Part shown: piece after piece, positions 1 through 9,696 of the stretch
Position numbering within the stretch: position 1 is the stretch's first letter
Layout of the letters: the number at the start of each line of letters is the position of its first letter
DNA from: Ochromonadaceae sp. CCMP2298
Lineage: Eukaryota; Sar; Synurophyceae; Ochromonadales; Ochromonadaceae
Length of the DNA: 51,264 nt
Assembly (NCBI GenBank): GCA_026770595.1
Contig: MU633573.1
Coordinates: 1 to 51,264, forward strand
Reading direction: 5' to 3'
Notes under the pieces: model-generated
What the model was told of the DNA's origin: nothing
Database searches by the model: none
What the model saw: only the letters and a program-made list of their open reading frames with translations
Translations under genes and position numbers: made by a program

Positions 1-29
1 AAATTAGAAACAAAAAATAAACTGAAGGG

Positions 30-48
30 AAAAGTTCCCATATTCCCC
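30..48. repeat. Hairpin motif GGGAAAAGTTCCC with TTCCCC tail
   Basis: The stretch contains the inverted repeat GGGAA-AAG-TTCCC (28-40) followed by ATATTCCCC. The same layout, AAAAGTTCCCA then NNTTCCCC, recurs at 48200-48218, and its core occurs in reverse at 23758-23777. It may be a dispersed regulatory or repeat-derived element; its role is unknown. Confidence 0.4.
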
Positions 49-76
49 GGAATCGGCAGATGGGGGTTGGTTAATA

Positions 77-3000
77 TTAATTATCCCCATGCCTATCATC
101 GTGCCTATGTGTTAGCGTGTCATCTGCAGTAGCATAAATTGAAACAATACAGTCGGCAGCGCTTGCAGCTAGCATCATTCTGTGGGGGTGGAAGGCTAAG
201 CTGGCAATCGGGCCCACCCGCTGGCCGAGGAACCCGTCGTGGTACTTTATGATGTTGCCCAGCTGCTCCCCCCCGAACGTGAGGATCTTGATGAACTGCG
301 CATGAGACCCGGTGGCGATGACGGGCGCGCAGTTGTGCACACTCATGGAGGTGAGGGCGGATTTTTGCACGTCCAGGGTCTTGTAGGTGCGCAGGGCGCG
401 GATGTCCCAGAACTTCACTGAGCCCCTGACCGAACTGGTGATCACCTCGTGCGCGTCCGGGCGCATGTGCGCAGAGACCACCCAGGCGCTGTGGTCCCTG
501 GCCTGGTGCACGCGGCCGCCGTTGGACTGCACGCGCTCGTCGAAGACTGCGATAGAGCCGTCCGCGAAGCCCGCGAAGGTCCAGGACTGGGACCCCGACC
601 CAGAGGCGCCCGTGCTGTCCCCAGAGGGATAGCTCATAGGCCCTGGTGCCGCACCCCCCACAGTAGTGGCGAGGGCAGTCAGGCACGTTCTGCAGCCCGT
701 GTCGAACACTCTAACGCACTGCTCCTTGCCCAGATCCCAGATACGAACAGTGCTGCTGTTTCCACCAGCGATCAGAGTCCCAGTGGACTGGTGCCAGGAG
801 AGCAGCAGCCCAGACCCACGTGACGTCTCCGCTATATCGGGCAGTGCGGCAAAAGCAGTGGCTAGCTCTACCGAAGATGCCTGCGAGAGCTTGCTATTCC
901 CCTCCTTGATGCTGTGGCTGCTGCCGTGGGACAGCGGCCGCTTCGGGGTGCCAAAGGCCTCCTGTGGGTCGCTGAGCGACGTGTCCTTCCACACCTTCAC
1001 CACCCCGTCGTCGCTGCCCAGCAGCAGGAGCGAATTGTAGCTCTCGTTGATCCATGTCATGGCTGTGATGCGGGGCTCAGCGAGGGGCGCAAACGAGGTC
1101 TCCACGGTGTGGATTTTCCGCACCATGTCGCGCTCCGGCCCTCGCTCCACCGTGTGCCTATTCTTCACGTCCATGATGCGGGACGCGTTCGCGAGAGACC
1201 ATATGCTCACACTGGACTCGTCAGAGACCGCCAGGATGTCCTGATAGGCGTGGAACATGACCAAAGACGTCATCACTGCGTGGTTTATGGTCAGCAGTAT
1301 CTTCTCCTCGAATTTCGTCACGCTCGGGGGCAGGTTGGCCACCGCGGTGAGGCGAGACTGCTGCGCCTCGTCCGCAGAGCCCTTCGCCTTGCGGTCCCTG
1401 TCGGCCACAAGTACCTCCAGCTTCTCTTCCAGCACCACATCGCGGAAGTTCTGCGCCACGTGGCTCTGGTGGGCAAATATCTCCATCATTTTAGCGTACC
1501 TGTAGGCGCGATTGCCGCCCTCTAAGCTGAGCGGGTCTTCAAAGGGGTCGTAGCCGATGTCGGGCTGTAGAAAGAGCCGCTTCGCTGCGTCGTACGAGTT
1601 GGACTGGAAAGATATGCTCTCCAGGTCTAGAGACAGAGACCGCAGATCCGGGGCGCTGGAGCCGTTCTCCCGAATTGATCCGCGAATTGATGCGCGAATG
1701 TCCCCTTCCTCGCCCGCTTCCCTTCCTATAGCGTAATCGCCCCCCGACTGTGCAAATCCAAACTTAACGCTCCTGCCAATACCCGCTCCTGCGCCATCCC
1801 CGTTGGTGGGCAACCCCCCCTCTCTCGCCCCCAGGCTCGAAGAGGCCCCTGGGGACTGTGCTGTGGCGAGGTCGAGCCGGCCCTTGATGGAGGCGACCAT
1901 ATCAGAGTCGCCCCCCCCCCCCAGTGCCGGTAAACTCCCCGCACTGGCCCACTTCAGGAAGGGCGGGGTCTGAGACATGCTAGAGGACGTAGACTCCCGG
2001 TTCTGGGACTGGATCTCGATCAAGTGCGTGTGCTTCTCCTCCTCCGCCACGAGCAGCAGGATCTTACAGCGAATGGCTGTGGCCGCATTGGCCACCTTCG
2101 CGTTGGGGTCTTTGCCCTGCACCTCCGTGAGCGCCAGCCACATCCGCACGTACACTGTGGCCATTAGCGAGTACAGAGAGGGGGCTCCTTGTGCCTCCTG
2201 CTCGGGCGCCGGCCTCTCCAGCTCCGCCAGCACAGAGGGGAAGGCCAAGTTGAGCCTGCCGCCGTCCTCCGGCTGCGAGCCCTGAGACTCTGGGTGGAGC
2301 CAGGAGACATCGGCGCCCAACTGCCCCAGAGACGTGCCGAAGTCGCCCATGCCGGGGGTGGAGAAAGCTGACCCCTGCTCTGCCTCGGCGGCCTGCGCCT
2401 GCGCTGCTATGTGCTCCTCCACCATCGTGATGATCTCCGTGGTGTCGCTGGGCAGCAGCTGCCAGGGGTGGGAGAAGTTCGTCTTTGAGAACACGTCCGA
2501 CTCGGGGTAGGGGGTGGTGGTCTGCTTCTTCTGCTTCTTCCCTGCATTGCGCACCATCACCGCCTTGGCCACGATCTTGATGCAGGCCACGTGCGCGGGC
2601 AGCACGATGCACTTGGAGAGGGCGTAGATGGCTTCCAGCCGCACGATCGGAGACCCGTCCGTGCAGCAGTCGAGGAACTGCCAGGCCAGGTGCAGCTCAG
2701 CCTCTCGCAGGTTCTTCTCCTCGGGTATGCTGGTGAACGACCCCTTGCGAGCCCTCTCGTCCAGGGGGGTGGGGGTGCCAGAGCCGTAGCTGCCGGTCTT
2801 CATGGGGCGCATAGGCGAGCCTGGTGCGGAGGTGTTCCCCGCCCCCTTTGCGATGGAGTCAGACAGCGTGCTGGCGCCGAATATCTCCCCCAGGGCGAGT
2901 ACGGCAGCTGCGCGCACGTTGGGGACGGGGTCGACCAGCAGGGGGTACAGGTGCGTGTGTCCGGCCTCCGTTATGCAGAGGTACTTGGCCCAGGCGAAGT

Positions 3001-4891
3001 CCTCGCACACCTTGAATAGGCACAGACAGATCCACTGCTTCAGCGCGCTGGACTCCAGCAGCGGCGCTTGCGAGAGCGTGCTAGTGCAGGCGCGGTGCAG
3101 ACCTAGGTGCAGGCACGTCTGCTGCCCCTCCTTGTGTTTGTTGCAGATCTCCGACAGAACGAAGGCAGACATGCAGCGCTGCGCCGCGGGGGCGTTCTTG
3201 GACTGCAGGAACTGGATGAAGTAAGCCTGAGCCTTCTCGCGTATCAGCTCTGAGCGGCAGGACGCGTCGAAGCCGATGATGGACGCCCAGATCGTGATGA
3301 GCGTCTGCTTGATGTCTTCTGCAGGGCTCTGCAGCAGCTTCAGGATGTACGGGTAGATGCCCACCATCAGAGAGAGATTCACAGCGGCCGGACCGAGCGC
3401 GAGGTACTTTTTGAGCAGGTGGAGCGCTCTGAGTCTGTGCGTCTGAGACAGCAGTGCCTGCAGCACGACGGGCAGATGCTCGGGGGGCTCCGAGGAGGCT
3501 GTGCTGAAATCCAGCCACAGGTCGAAGGCGGTGAGCTGGTCGGTGAAAAATGTCAGGTTGGACTGCATGGCTGAGAGGTTGTTCCGCGCATCGACCATGA
3601 TGGACCCCTTCTGCGTGGCGATGTTGCAGTTGATGAAGGCCTCCAGCGTCATGTCCCACGACTGCCACAGGTGGTGGGTGGTCGTGTCGGGCAGCAGCGG
3701 CCAGGACTGCGGGGTGCAGCCGAAGCTCTTCATGATACGGCGCGCTAGTAGGTAGTCCCTAAACAGCGAAGCCACCAGTAGGTCCTGCCGAAACATCTTC
3801 TGAAACGTCTTGGAGGGGAGCGTCGTCCAGGCGATGGTGTCTGTGATCGCTGTGAAGATCCAGTTCAGCTCTCCCCGGGGGGTTTTCCGATCCGAGTCTT
3901 TTCCTGGGATGTTCCCTGCCAGGTCCGGGTTGACGTCCAACATCGAATAGGGGTTTTGGAGGATGAACCAGCGAATGGCTATGTCTATGGGTGTGGTGAG
4001 GCAGCAGGTGAATAGGTCGGCGGGGTAGTTGGGATCCATCGGCAGCACCTCGTCGGCCTTGCACGCGGCCAGCACGATCGTCGGACCCTCCATCGTGAAG
4101 TGCTGCTGGCTCATAGACGTGTTCAAGAACTGACTGCCCCCCTGATCGAAGAAGGAGCCCCTTCCAGGGGTGCCTGCACCAGCACCCGCCTTCAATGCCA
4201 CGTTGTCCACTAGGTGAGAAATCAGCACCCCTGCCCCTGAGCAGTCCAGCACATATATGGCAGGGTCGCCCAGCCACCCCCGCAGTTCGCAGATCGCAAC
4301 AGGAGTGTAGTGCGTATAGTACTTGCCGAACACCCACAGTTCACCATTTTTGGTGGGTTTTGGCACTCCGTGGCCGTTGTAGTGCAGGAGGAGTCGGTCG
4401 CTGCGAGAGCCCTTGCGGAGGTTGATGCACACGCGACGCAGCTCGTCCGAGGTGGGATCCAGGCACTGCTTATACTTCGCCTTCGACTGCCACTTCTCAT
4501 ACTGTTGCTGCAGCGCGTGGCCGATGAATTCGAGGCCTTTTTGCTTCGTGCCAGTGGGATCGAACCAGCACTCCAGCGTCGCGCACGGGTTTGGCTTCAC
4601 AACATCCGGAGGGTCTATGCCGATATTCAGGCATACGATCAATGCCACACCCGAAGTCTTCATGCGTTCCTTCAGCCGCCAAGTAGCGCTCGATCCCGTA
4701 TCCTCGTTGTCGTTGTCGTAGTGTCTGTCGGAGTGCTGCTCGTCATCCAGAAACACCATATCCGAAAAGTAATTGGTCGGTCGAATATCGCGGCCAGCTA
4801 GTTTGCTGCTTTCCTGAACAATGATGGACGATACAACATCGGGATCGCCACTGGCCATCAGGCGTGATCGCGTCGCTCCCTCCTCCATCAT
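77..4891 (-). CDS. RPTOR: Raptor, TORC1 scaffold subunit
   Basis: Single-exon gene for a 1604-residue protein. Raptor presents substrates to the TOR kinase in TORC1, the nutrient-sensing growth complex. The N-terminal conserved (RNC) domain, a caspase-like fold, spans roughly residues 70-370 and shows YNGHGVP (about 171-177) and DCSGAG (about 216-221), the places of the inactive His/Cys pair. A HEAT-like helical region follows (about 520-830), then low-complexity Ser/Gly linkers (about 1000-1120), and a C-terminal WD40 region (about 1230-1600) with blades such as SVKFWDIRAL. Length and domain order fit the family (human Raptor is about 1335 residues); the excess is in the linkers. Start is the first of two adjacent Met codons (MMEEG). 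It diverges from the inositol polyphosphate kinase gene. Family identity is firm; function is by homology. Confidence 0.96.
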   Translation of the reverse strand: MMEEGATRSRLMASGDPDVVSSIIVQESSKLAGRDIRPTNYFSDMVFLDDEQHSDRHYDNDNEDTGSSATWRLKERMKTSGVALIVCLNIGIDPPDVVKPNPCATLECWFDPTGTKQKGLEFIGHALQQQYEKWQSKAKYKQCLDPTSDELRRVCINLRKGSRSDRLLLHYNGHGVPKPTKNGELWVFGKYYTHYTPVAICELRGWLGDPAIYVLDCSGAGVLISHLVDNVALKAGAGAGTPGRGSFFDQGGSQFLNTSMSQQHFTMEGPTIVLAACKADEVLPMDPNYPADLFTCCLTTPIDIAIRWFILQNPYSMLDVNPDLAGNIPGKDSDRKTPRGELNWIFTAITDTIAWTTLPSKTFQKMFRQDLLVASLFRDYLLARRIMKSFGCTPQSWPLLPDTTTHHLWQSWDMTLEAFINCNIATQKGSIMVDARNNLSAMQSNLTFFTDQLTAFDLWLDFSTASSEPPEHLPVVLQALLSQTHRLRALHLLKKYLALGPAAVNLSLMVGIYPYILKLLQSPAEDIKQTLITIWASIIGFDASCRSELIREKAQAYFIQFLQSKNAPAAQRCMSAFVLSEICNKHKEGQQTCLHLGLHRACTSTLSQAPLLESSALKQWICLCLFKVCEDFAWAKYLCITEAGHTHLYPLLVDPVPNVRAAAVLALGEIFGASTLSDSIAKGAGNTSAPGSPMRPMKTGSYGSGTPTPLDERARKGSFTSIPEEKNLREAELHLAWQFLDCCTDGSPIVRLEAIYALSKCIVLPAHVACIKIVAKAVMVRNAGKKQKKQTTTPYPESDVFSKTNFSHPWQLLPSDTTEIITMVEEHIAAQAQAAEAEQGSAFSTPGMGDFGTSLGQLGADVSWLHPESQGSQPEDGGRLNLAFPSVLAELERPAPEQEAQGAPSLYSLMATVYVRMWLALTEVQGKDPNAKVANAATAIRCKILLLVAEEEKHTHLIEIQSQNRESTSSSMSQTPPFLKWASAGSLPALGGGGDSDMVASIKGRLDLATAQSPGASSSLGAREGGLPTNGDGAGAGIGRSVKFGFAQSGGDYAIGREAGEEGDIRASIRGSIRENGSSAPDLRSLSLDLESISFQSNSYDAAKRLFLQPDIGYDPFEDPLSLEGGNRAYRYAKMMEIFAHQSHVAQNFRDVVLEEKLEVLVADRDRKAKGSADEAQQSRLTAVANLPPSVTKFEEKILLTINHAVMTSLVMFHAYQDILAVSDESSVSIWSLANASRIMDVKNRHTVERGPERDMVRKIHTVETSFAPLAEPRITAMTWINESYNSLLLLGSDDGVVKVWKDTSLSDPQEAFGTPKRPLSHGSSHSIKEGNSKLSQASSVELATAFAALPDIAETSRGSGLLLSWHQSTGTLIAGGNSSTVRIWDLGKEQCVRVFDTGCRTCLTALATTVGGAAPGPMSYPSGDSTGASGSGSQSWTFAGFADGSIAVFDERVQSNGGRVHQARDHSAWVVSAHMRPDAHEVITSSVRGSVKFWDIRALRTYKTLDVQKSALTSMSVHNCAPVIATGSHAQFIKILTFGGEQLGNIIKYHDGFLGQRVGPIASLAFHPHRMMLAASAADCIVSIYATADDTLTHRHDDRHGDN

Positions 4892-5576
4892 GTTACTCTG
4901 AGCAGGATCAGGATCAGACCTCCATCGTCTCTGCGGGCACCACTTTGGTCCTGGTGGACCTGCTCAAAAGCGGATGGACTGGACAGTCCTGCGTTCAGCC
5001 CCAAATGCGGGTGAGTGAAATGCCTCTGAGAGTGGTGGCTCACGAGTCCAAGCACACCTCTCCCAATGGCTGGCAGCCCCCACGCAAGATCTTGAATCTC
5101 CTCTCTCCAAGCAGCTCCCTCTTCGCTTCCAAACGCCCCCTGAAAAAGTAATTTCGCGGCGGATCCCGGATTTTAACCGAATAGTTTTGGCCGGACAAAT
5201 CTTGAAACCGTCAAGCTTCTTTCCGGACAATTTTTTTTCATGTGATCCAAACTGTCGGGAATGACCACAGATATAGCTGGAACAAAAACATCATCTACAT
5301 CAGTGAGACAACTCCATAAGATGTGCAACAATATACTAAAATGCTCTTTTAACTGGATATGATATCATTTTATTGCTTCGATATGGGATTATTCTGCCAT
5401 CATGTAGGCGCGTTTGCCTGTATTTTGGCGGGGTTTTTTGCCGTCTTTTTTTCCCGGAGACCTGGCCTCAAAGATGAGATTCCGAGCGGATCAGTTGATG
5501 TAGAATTGCTTCAGGTGCGGTTCATTCTTTATGCCGGACTGTATATCCTGTGGAAGTGCTTGCAAAGCTTGATCTT
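4892..5576. other. Divergent intergenic region, Raptor / IPK
   Basis: The region between two oppositely transcribed genes presumably holds both promoters. It has T-rich stretches around 5230-5240 and 5430-5450 and two similar CCGGACAA words (5191-5198, 5223-5230). I see no TATA box at a convincing distance and no further gene. A hydrophobic open frame at 5359-5619 is judged fortuitous. Confidence 0.5.
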
Positions 5577-6587
5577 ATGGCTGGCATTCCCGTCCCCCAG
5601 CTCTACTCGCACCAGGTAGCAGGCCATGTAGAGGAATCCCTTCTGAGCCTGAGCGGCCGCTTCATCTTGAAACCCATGGTGAAGAGCAGCCTGTTCGAAA
5701 GGGAAAAGGCATTCTACGAGCAGATGGTCTCTGAAGGGTCTCATAATACTAATTCGGCGATACCGTTTACGCCAATCTATCTGGGTTTACTCCATTATGC
5801 AGGTGTCAATGGGACGGCGGTGCCGCATCTTGTCCTGGAGGACCTCACGTGTGGATACAGAAAGCCTAATGTCATCGATATAAAGATGGGAACTTGCACG
5901 TTTGAACCAACAGCAACTCAGCAGAAGAAGGATAGTGAGCTGAGGAAGTATCCGTATCAAGCAGAGGTGGGTTTCCGAATAACAGGCTTCAAAGTGTACA
6001 ACAAGACGAGCCAGAGCTACGTGACTGCAGGCAAGCCTTTTGGTCGCTCAATTGTACCAGTCGAAGTCATATCTGCTCTCGCAATGCTCTTCTACGATGG
6101 GTTCAGGGTTCGTGACGATGCAATCAAAGCTGTCATCGCGGAGCTCGAAACCTTGTTGCTGTGGATGCGGAGCCAAGCTCGGCATCATTTCTACTGTACC
6201 TCGCTGCTGGTAGTGTTTGATTCAGTAAGCCTAGATCCTTATGAGCCAACAGAAGAACCTCCTGTAGAGTCTATCGCCGACAGCTTTAGTGACACGTGCA
6301 GTCCAGGCGATGAGCGCACTTTGGGGGAGCTGCGGCGATGCTTGGCCACAGCTGCTGCGAGTGCGCCACTAGTGCGGGTGAAGATGATCGACTTCGCACA
6401 CGTTGTGCCGCTATCTTTAGACAACCAGATTCCAGATCAAGGGTATATATGGGGATTGAAGAGTCTTATCGGAAACCTTCGAGAGGTTCAGGCTACATCT
6501 GTTCCACCTGGCGGCTCGTCGCCGCACATCACACACGACGTGCACAACAACATTCTAGGTATGATAGCGAGGGCGGATGTCGCCTAA
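5577..6587 (+). CDS. Inositol polyphosphate multikinase / IP6K family kinase
   Basis: Intronless, 336 residues. Members of this family (Pfam IPK) phosphorylate inositol phosphates such as InsP3 to InsP6. The diagnostic substrate-binding motif is present as VIDIKMGTCTFEPTA (PxxxDxKxG type, about residues 101-115), followed by the SLL-type motif FYCTSLLVVFD (about 203-213) and the metal-binding IDFAH (about 271-275). GYIWGLKSLI near the C-terminus is also typical. The frame is open upstream to a GTG at 5550, but ATG 5577 (MAGIPVPQ) fits the conserved start of the kinase domain. Whether it acts as IPMK, IP3K or IP6K cannot be decided from motifs alone. It converges with MCTS1, about 100 bp apart. 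Confidence 0.9.
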   Translation: MAGIPVPQLYSHQVAGHVEESLLSLSGRFILKPMVKSSLFEREKAFYEQMVSEGSHNTNSAIPFTPIYLGLLHYAGVNGTAVPHLVLEDLTCGYRKPNVIDIKMGTCTFEPTATQQKKDSELRKYPYQAEVGFRITGFKVYNKTSQSYVTAGKPFGRSIVPVEVISALAMLFYDGFRVRDDAIKAVIAELETLLLWMRSQARHHFYCTSLLVVFDSVSLDPYEPTEEPPVESIADSFSDTCSPGDERTLGELRRCLATAAASAPLVRVKMIDFAHVVPLSLDNQIPDQGYIWGLKSLIGNLREVQATSVPPGGSSPHITHDVHNNILGMIARADVA

Positions 6588-6683
6588 GCAATGAAATATG
6601 TTATTATTGATTGCCACTGTCAGATAGGGTTTTTAAGAAAAGTGCTTTATTACTCTCCTTGTTTAAGTTTATGATGTACATGT

Positions 6684-7226
6684 TTATAGCGAGGGATTTT
6701 GCCACAGGCCATCCATCAAGTAATGAATGTTGTCCACAGCTATTCCCTTATTGATTCCTTTTATGTCGGTCGTACTCATCTGCGTCAAGCCAATTGCCAT
6801 TGCGTGCTCCTTCCCCTCTGCATAAATCGCCACGGGCTGTTGTGCGTCAATGTCTACCGGCAAGCCACCTCCTGGCGATGTGAATCCTGGGCACATGATA
6901 TTCGCACCTGCGAGCACAAACCGGATTGCTCCTTTGTCCACCTGCATCCGCGCGATCATCGTGGGGTACTTGTGGACCAACTTCAGCGTGGGAAAGAAAG
7001 GCCCGTCCTTCTGGTTGTAGAAGAGGATTTCATCGTTGACCACGATCATCTGAAGGTTCTCCTGGCCCTTCGCAATGACCATCGCCTTCTTCGGAAGAAT
7101 GCTGTCAATCGCATCAGCAATCAGGGGAAATTGCTCCGTGATTTGACTGATAATACTGCGCTGAACTGAGTTCTTCACCTGAGAGGTGGAGGACAAACTC
7201 TCCTCGGGCGAGAACTTCTTGAACAT
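6684..7226 (-). CDS. MCTS1: MCTS1-type translation factor with PUA domain
   Basis: Single exon, 180 residues, near-full-length match to eukaryotic MCT-1 (human 181 residues). MCTS1 binds the 40S subunit with DENR and promotes re-initiation and recycling of deacylated tRNA. The N-terminal domain starts MFKKFSPEE as in animals (MFKKF) and contains GPFFPTLKLVHKYP. The C-terminal PUA domain shows VDKGAIRFVLAGANIMCPG and ends in IHYLMDGLWQ, close to the human C-terminus. The start codon is fixed by this conserved N-terminus. It diverges from cytosolic tryptophanyl-tRNA synthetase, so two translation genes share one promoter region. Confidence 0.95.
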   Translation of the reverse strand: MFKKFSPEESLSSTSQVKNSVQRSIISQITEQFPLIADAIDSILPKKAMVIAKGQENLQMIVVNDEILFYNQKDGPFFPTLKLVHKYPTMIARMQVDKGAIRFVLAGANIMCPGFTSPGGGLPVDIDAQQPVAIYAEGKEHAMAIGLTQMSTTDIKGINKGIAVDNIHYLMDGLWQNPSL

Positions 7227-7636
7227 GTCGAGGCAAGGATTGAGTTCAGTGAGCTACAGGAGGGAAGATCCACTGCGCAATTCCAGGGGTGTGGCGCGAC
7301 AGAAAGCTCCAGGAGTAGCTTCCTTTCCTTCTCTGGCCCAGTGGTGTTAACAGACTGCACCCCCCCCGCCGGGGCGAGTTCTTCAAGATGCCAAGCAAGG
7401 GTTTGTGGCGTCGGATTCTCTCCCGTCCAAATTTATGCCGAAACAGAGCGCTAGATTATGCCCATGCGACGGCATCCATTTGGCCAATAGAATCCCGGCC
7501 ATTTTTTGAGCGGCTGCAGTGCAATCCTTCCCCATCTCGTCAACCCCACCTTGGACATCGCTCAGTTCGAGCACAATTTCTCTTGCTGATAATCAACCCA
7601 TTCACAACTGGCGTGATATTGTCCTGCACTACCTGG
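7227..7636. other. Divergent intergenic region, MCTS1 / cytosolic TrpRS
   Basis: The region presumably holds the promoters of both flanking genes. It includes a C run and GCCGGGGCG at about 7352-7377. The TrpRS reading frame stays open upstream to 7388, and other frames around 7530-7720 also give protein-like strings (for example a helical [20 protein letters not shown] in the +2 frame). None forms a complete gene, so the region is treated as 5' leader with ambiguous coding potential. Confidence 0.4.
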
Positions 7637-9412
7637 ATGAGCTCCTCGACCAATTCCGATCCAACGCCAGTTGGATCTCCTGAACCCGCCGCAAGAGCAA
7701 GCACGCCGCCCAAGGCCGACGTAACGCCAGCATCTCGACCAGTGAAGACTCCCGCACCCTCCTCCGCAGTCAAAGAAGATTTTATTGAGGCCATAAAAAT
7801 GATGAGTCTGGAGCCTGAAGATGAGTCCGCGCCTGAAGCTGCAGGAGCGAAGGCGCAAGTCGTCGACCCCTGGACGGTGGAGAGCGAAGGAGCCATCGAT
7901 TATGATAGGCTCGTAGAGCAGTTTGGAAGTCAAAGAATTACTGACGAACTCTTAGAACGTATGGAGCGCGTGACGGGGAAGCCACTGCATCGCTTCTTGC
8001 GCCGTGGGATCTTTTTCTCCCACCGCGACCTCAATGCAATCCTGGATATGTACGAGAAGGGCCAGAAATTCTATCTGTACACTGGACGCGGGCCTTCTAG
8101 CGAATCTCTCCATCTGGGTCATTTGATCCCGTTCCACTTCACCAAGTGGCTGCAAGACGCTTTCGACTGTCCTCTGGTCATCCAGCTGACTGATGACGAG
8201 AAGTTCCTTTTCAAGCAGGAACTAAAACTAGAAGAGTGCCACAGGTGGGTTTCGAATATTATCACCAATGTACATATAGCACCCGATATCAAGGATGATG
8301 CAAAGCCACCTGCTCAGGGGTTTAGAGATCGCGTCGTGTGACACAGTCGTCGCACGCGCGCGGTCATTGAAACAAATAAAGCATGCTTAAAACCGTATCT
8401 GAGATATAACCCACTCTGCTACTGTGCTATCGCAACTGTCTGCAAAACGTCGCGTGACTTTCAATTCTCTTGGCCTACACATAGGTTGGCGTACGAGAAC
8501 GTAAAAGACATCATAGCGTGCGGGTTTGATATGAAGAAGACCTTCATCTTCAGCGACCTGGACTACATTCAGGTATGCTTCACATTCAAACAACTCGCTT
8601 TTGCCCACGAAACCAGCCCATGAAACCACTCCTGACCCTCACTACTATCGCACCTACACCCAGCACATGTACCCCACGATCTTGAAGATCCAGAAGGTCA
8701 CGACGTACAATCAGGTGCGGGCCATTTTCGGCTTCACCATGTCAGACAACATCGGAAAGAGCGCCTTCCCTGCAGTGCAGGCCAGCCCCGCATTCCCCTC
8801 TACATTTTCTATCCCCTTTGGTGGCGCAAATCTGCCCTGCTTGATCCCCTGCGCGATCGACCAGGATGCGTACTTCAGGATGACGAGGGACGTTGCGCCC
8901 AGGTTGGGTTTTATGAAGCCCTCTCTGCTGCACTGCAAGTTCTTCCCACCCCTACAGGGGCGGGGGGGGAAGATGAGCGGGTCTATGGCTAACACGGCCG
9001 TTTACGTTACTGACACGCCCAAGCAGGTTAGGCACTTTCGAAAGTTGTCGGTGACCGCACCGTACCTCTCTAACCTCTGACGTTTCCTTCAAATTCGATC
9101 CTCCAGATCAAGGACAAGATCAACAAGCACGCCTTCAGCGGAGGGCAGGAGACTCTAGAGCTGCAGAGAGAGCTCGGGGCTAATGTTGATGTGGACGTGT
9201 GCTGCGAGTGGTTGACTTTTTTCATGGAGGATGACGAGCGCCTGGCTCTGATTCGGAAGGACTATGCGTCCGGGGCGATGCTGACTGGCGAGGTGAAGAA
9301 GGAGCTTATTGACATATTGCAGGGTATGGTGAAGGAGCACCAAGACAAGCGCGTGCTCGTTACACCAGAGGTTATTCAGCAATATATGAGCGTCCGGCCG
9401 CTGGAGTATTAA
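7637..9412 (+). CDS. WARS1: Tryptophanyl-tRNA synthetase, cytosolic (eukaryotic type)
   Basis: Class I synthetase that charges tRNA-Trp in the cytosol. Four exons fit in phase: 7637-8244, 8485-8572, 8664-9026, 9107-9412, giving 454 residues. The Rossmann signature is HLGH at about 159-162 ([15 protein letters not shown]), the eukaryotic-specific IIACGFD and FIFSDLDYI follow, and the second signature is KMSGS at about 335-339, where animals have KMSAS. The start is taken at MSSSTNSDP; a Pro/Ala/Ser-rich tail of about 60 residues precedes the catalytic body and no WHEP domain is seen. The frame is open back to 7388, so an 83-residue longer form is possible but its sequence does not look like protein. 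AATAAA at 9507-9512 may be the polyadenylation signal. A second, bacterial-type TrpRS lies at 28904-30085. Confidence 0.93.
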
Positions 9413-9696
9413 TCTCACCATGTCGCTTCTCTGTCGAGTATACCGGAGGTCGCGAGTGGCAAAGTACGGGTGTGAATTGAACTACCTAGATTCTAGTTAA
9501 CATTGTAATAAAACGAATTGCTCAGACGATAGTTTCAGGTTGCTCGGGACCCCTATCCCGCGCTTTCAGCATTGAATCAAGAAAGTTTGTCCTCCTGCAC
9601 GGGGCGTGCATAGCGGGATACGTCAATATTTATCAACATCATTACTTTACATATGAACGAACATCAAAGGTGCATTTGGGCATGTAGAGTTCAAAA

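Noticed and set aside
5359-5619. An 86-codon hydrophobic open frame upstream of and overlapping the IPK gene.
   Set aside because: It arises from T-rich DNA, overlaps the conserved kinase start in another frame and has no family features.
8573-8663. A shorter intron 2 for cytosolic TrpRS ending at the AG at 8616.
   Set aside because: It breaks the frame; the acceptor before 8664 gives phase 0 and the conserved [15 protein letters not shown] joint.
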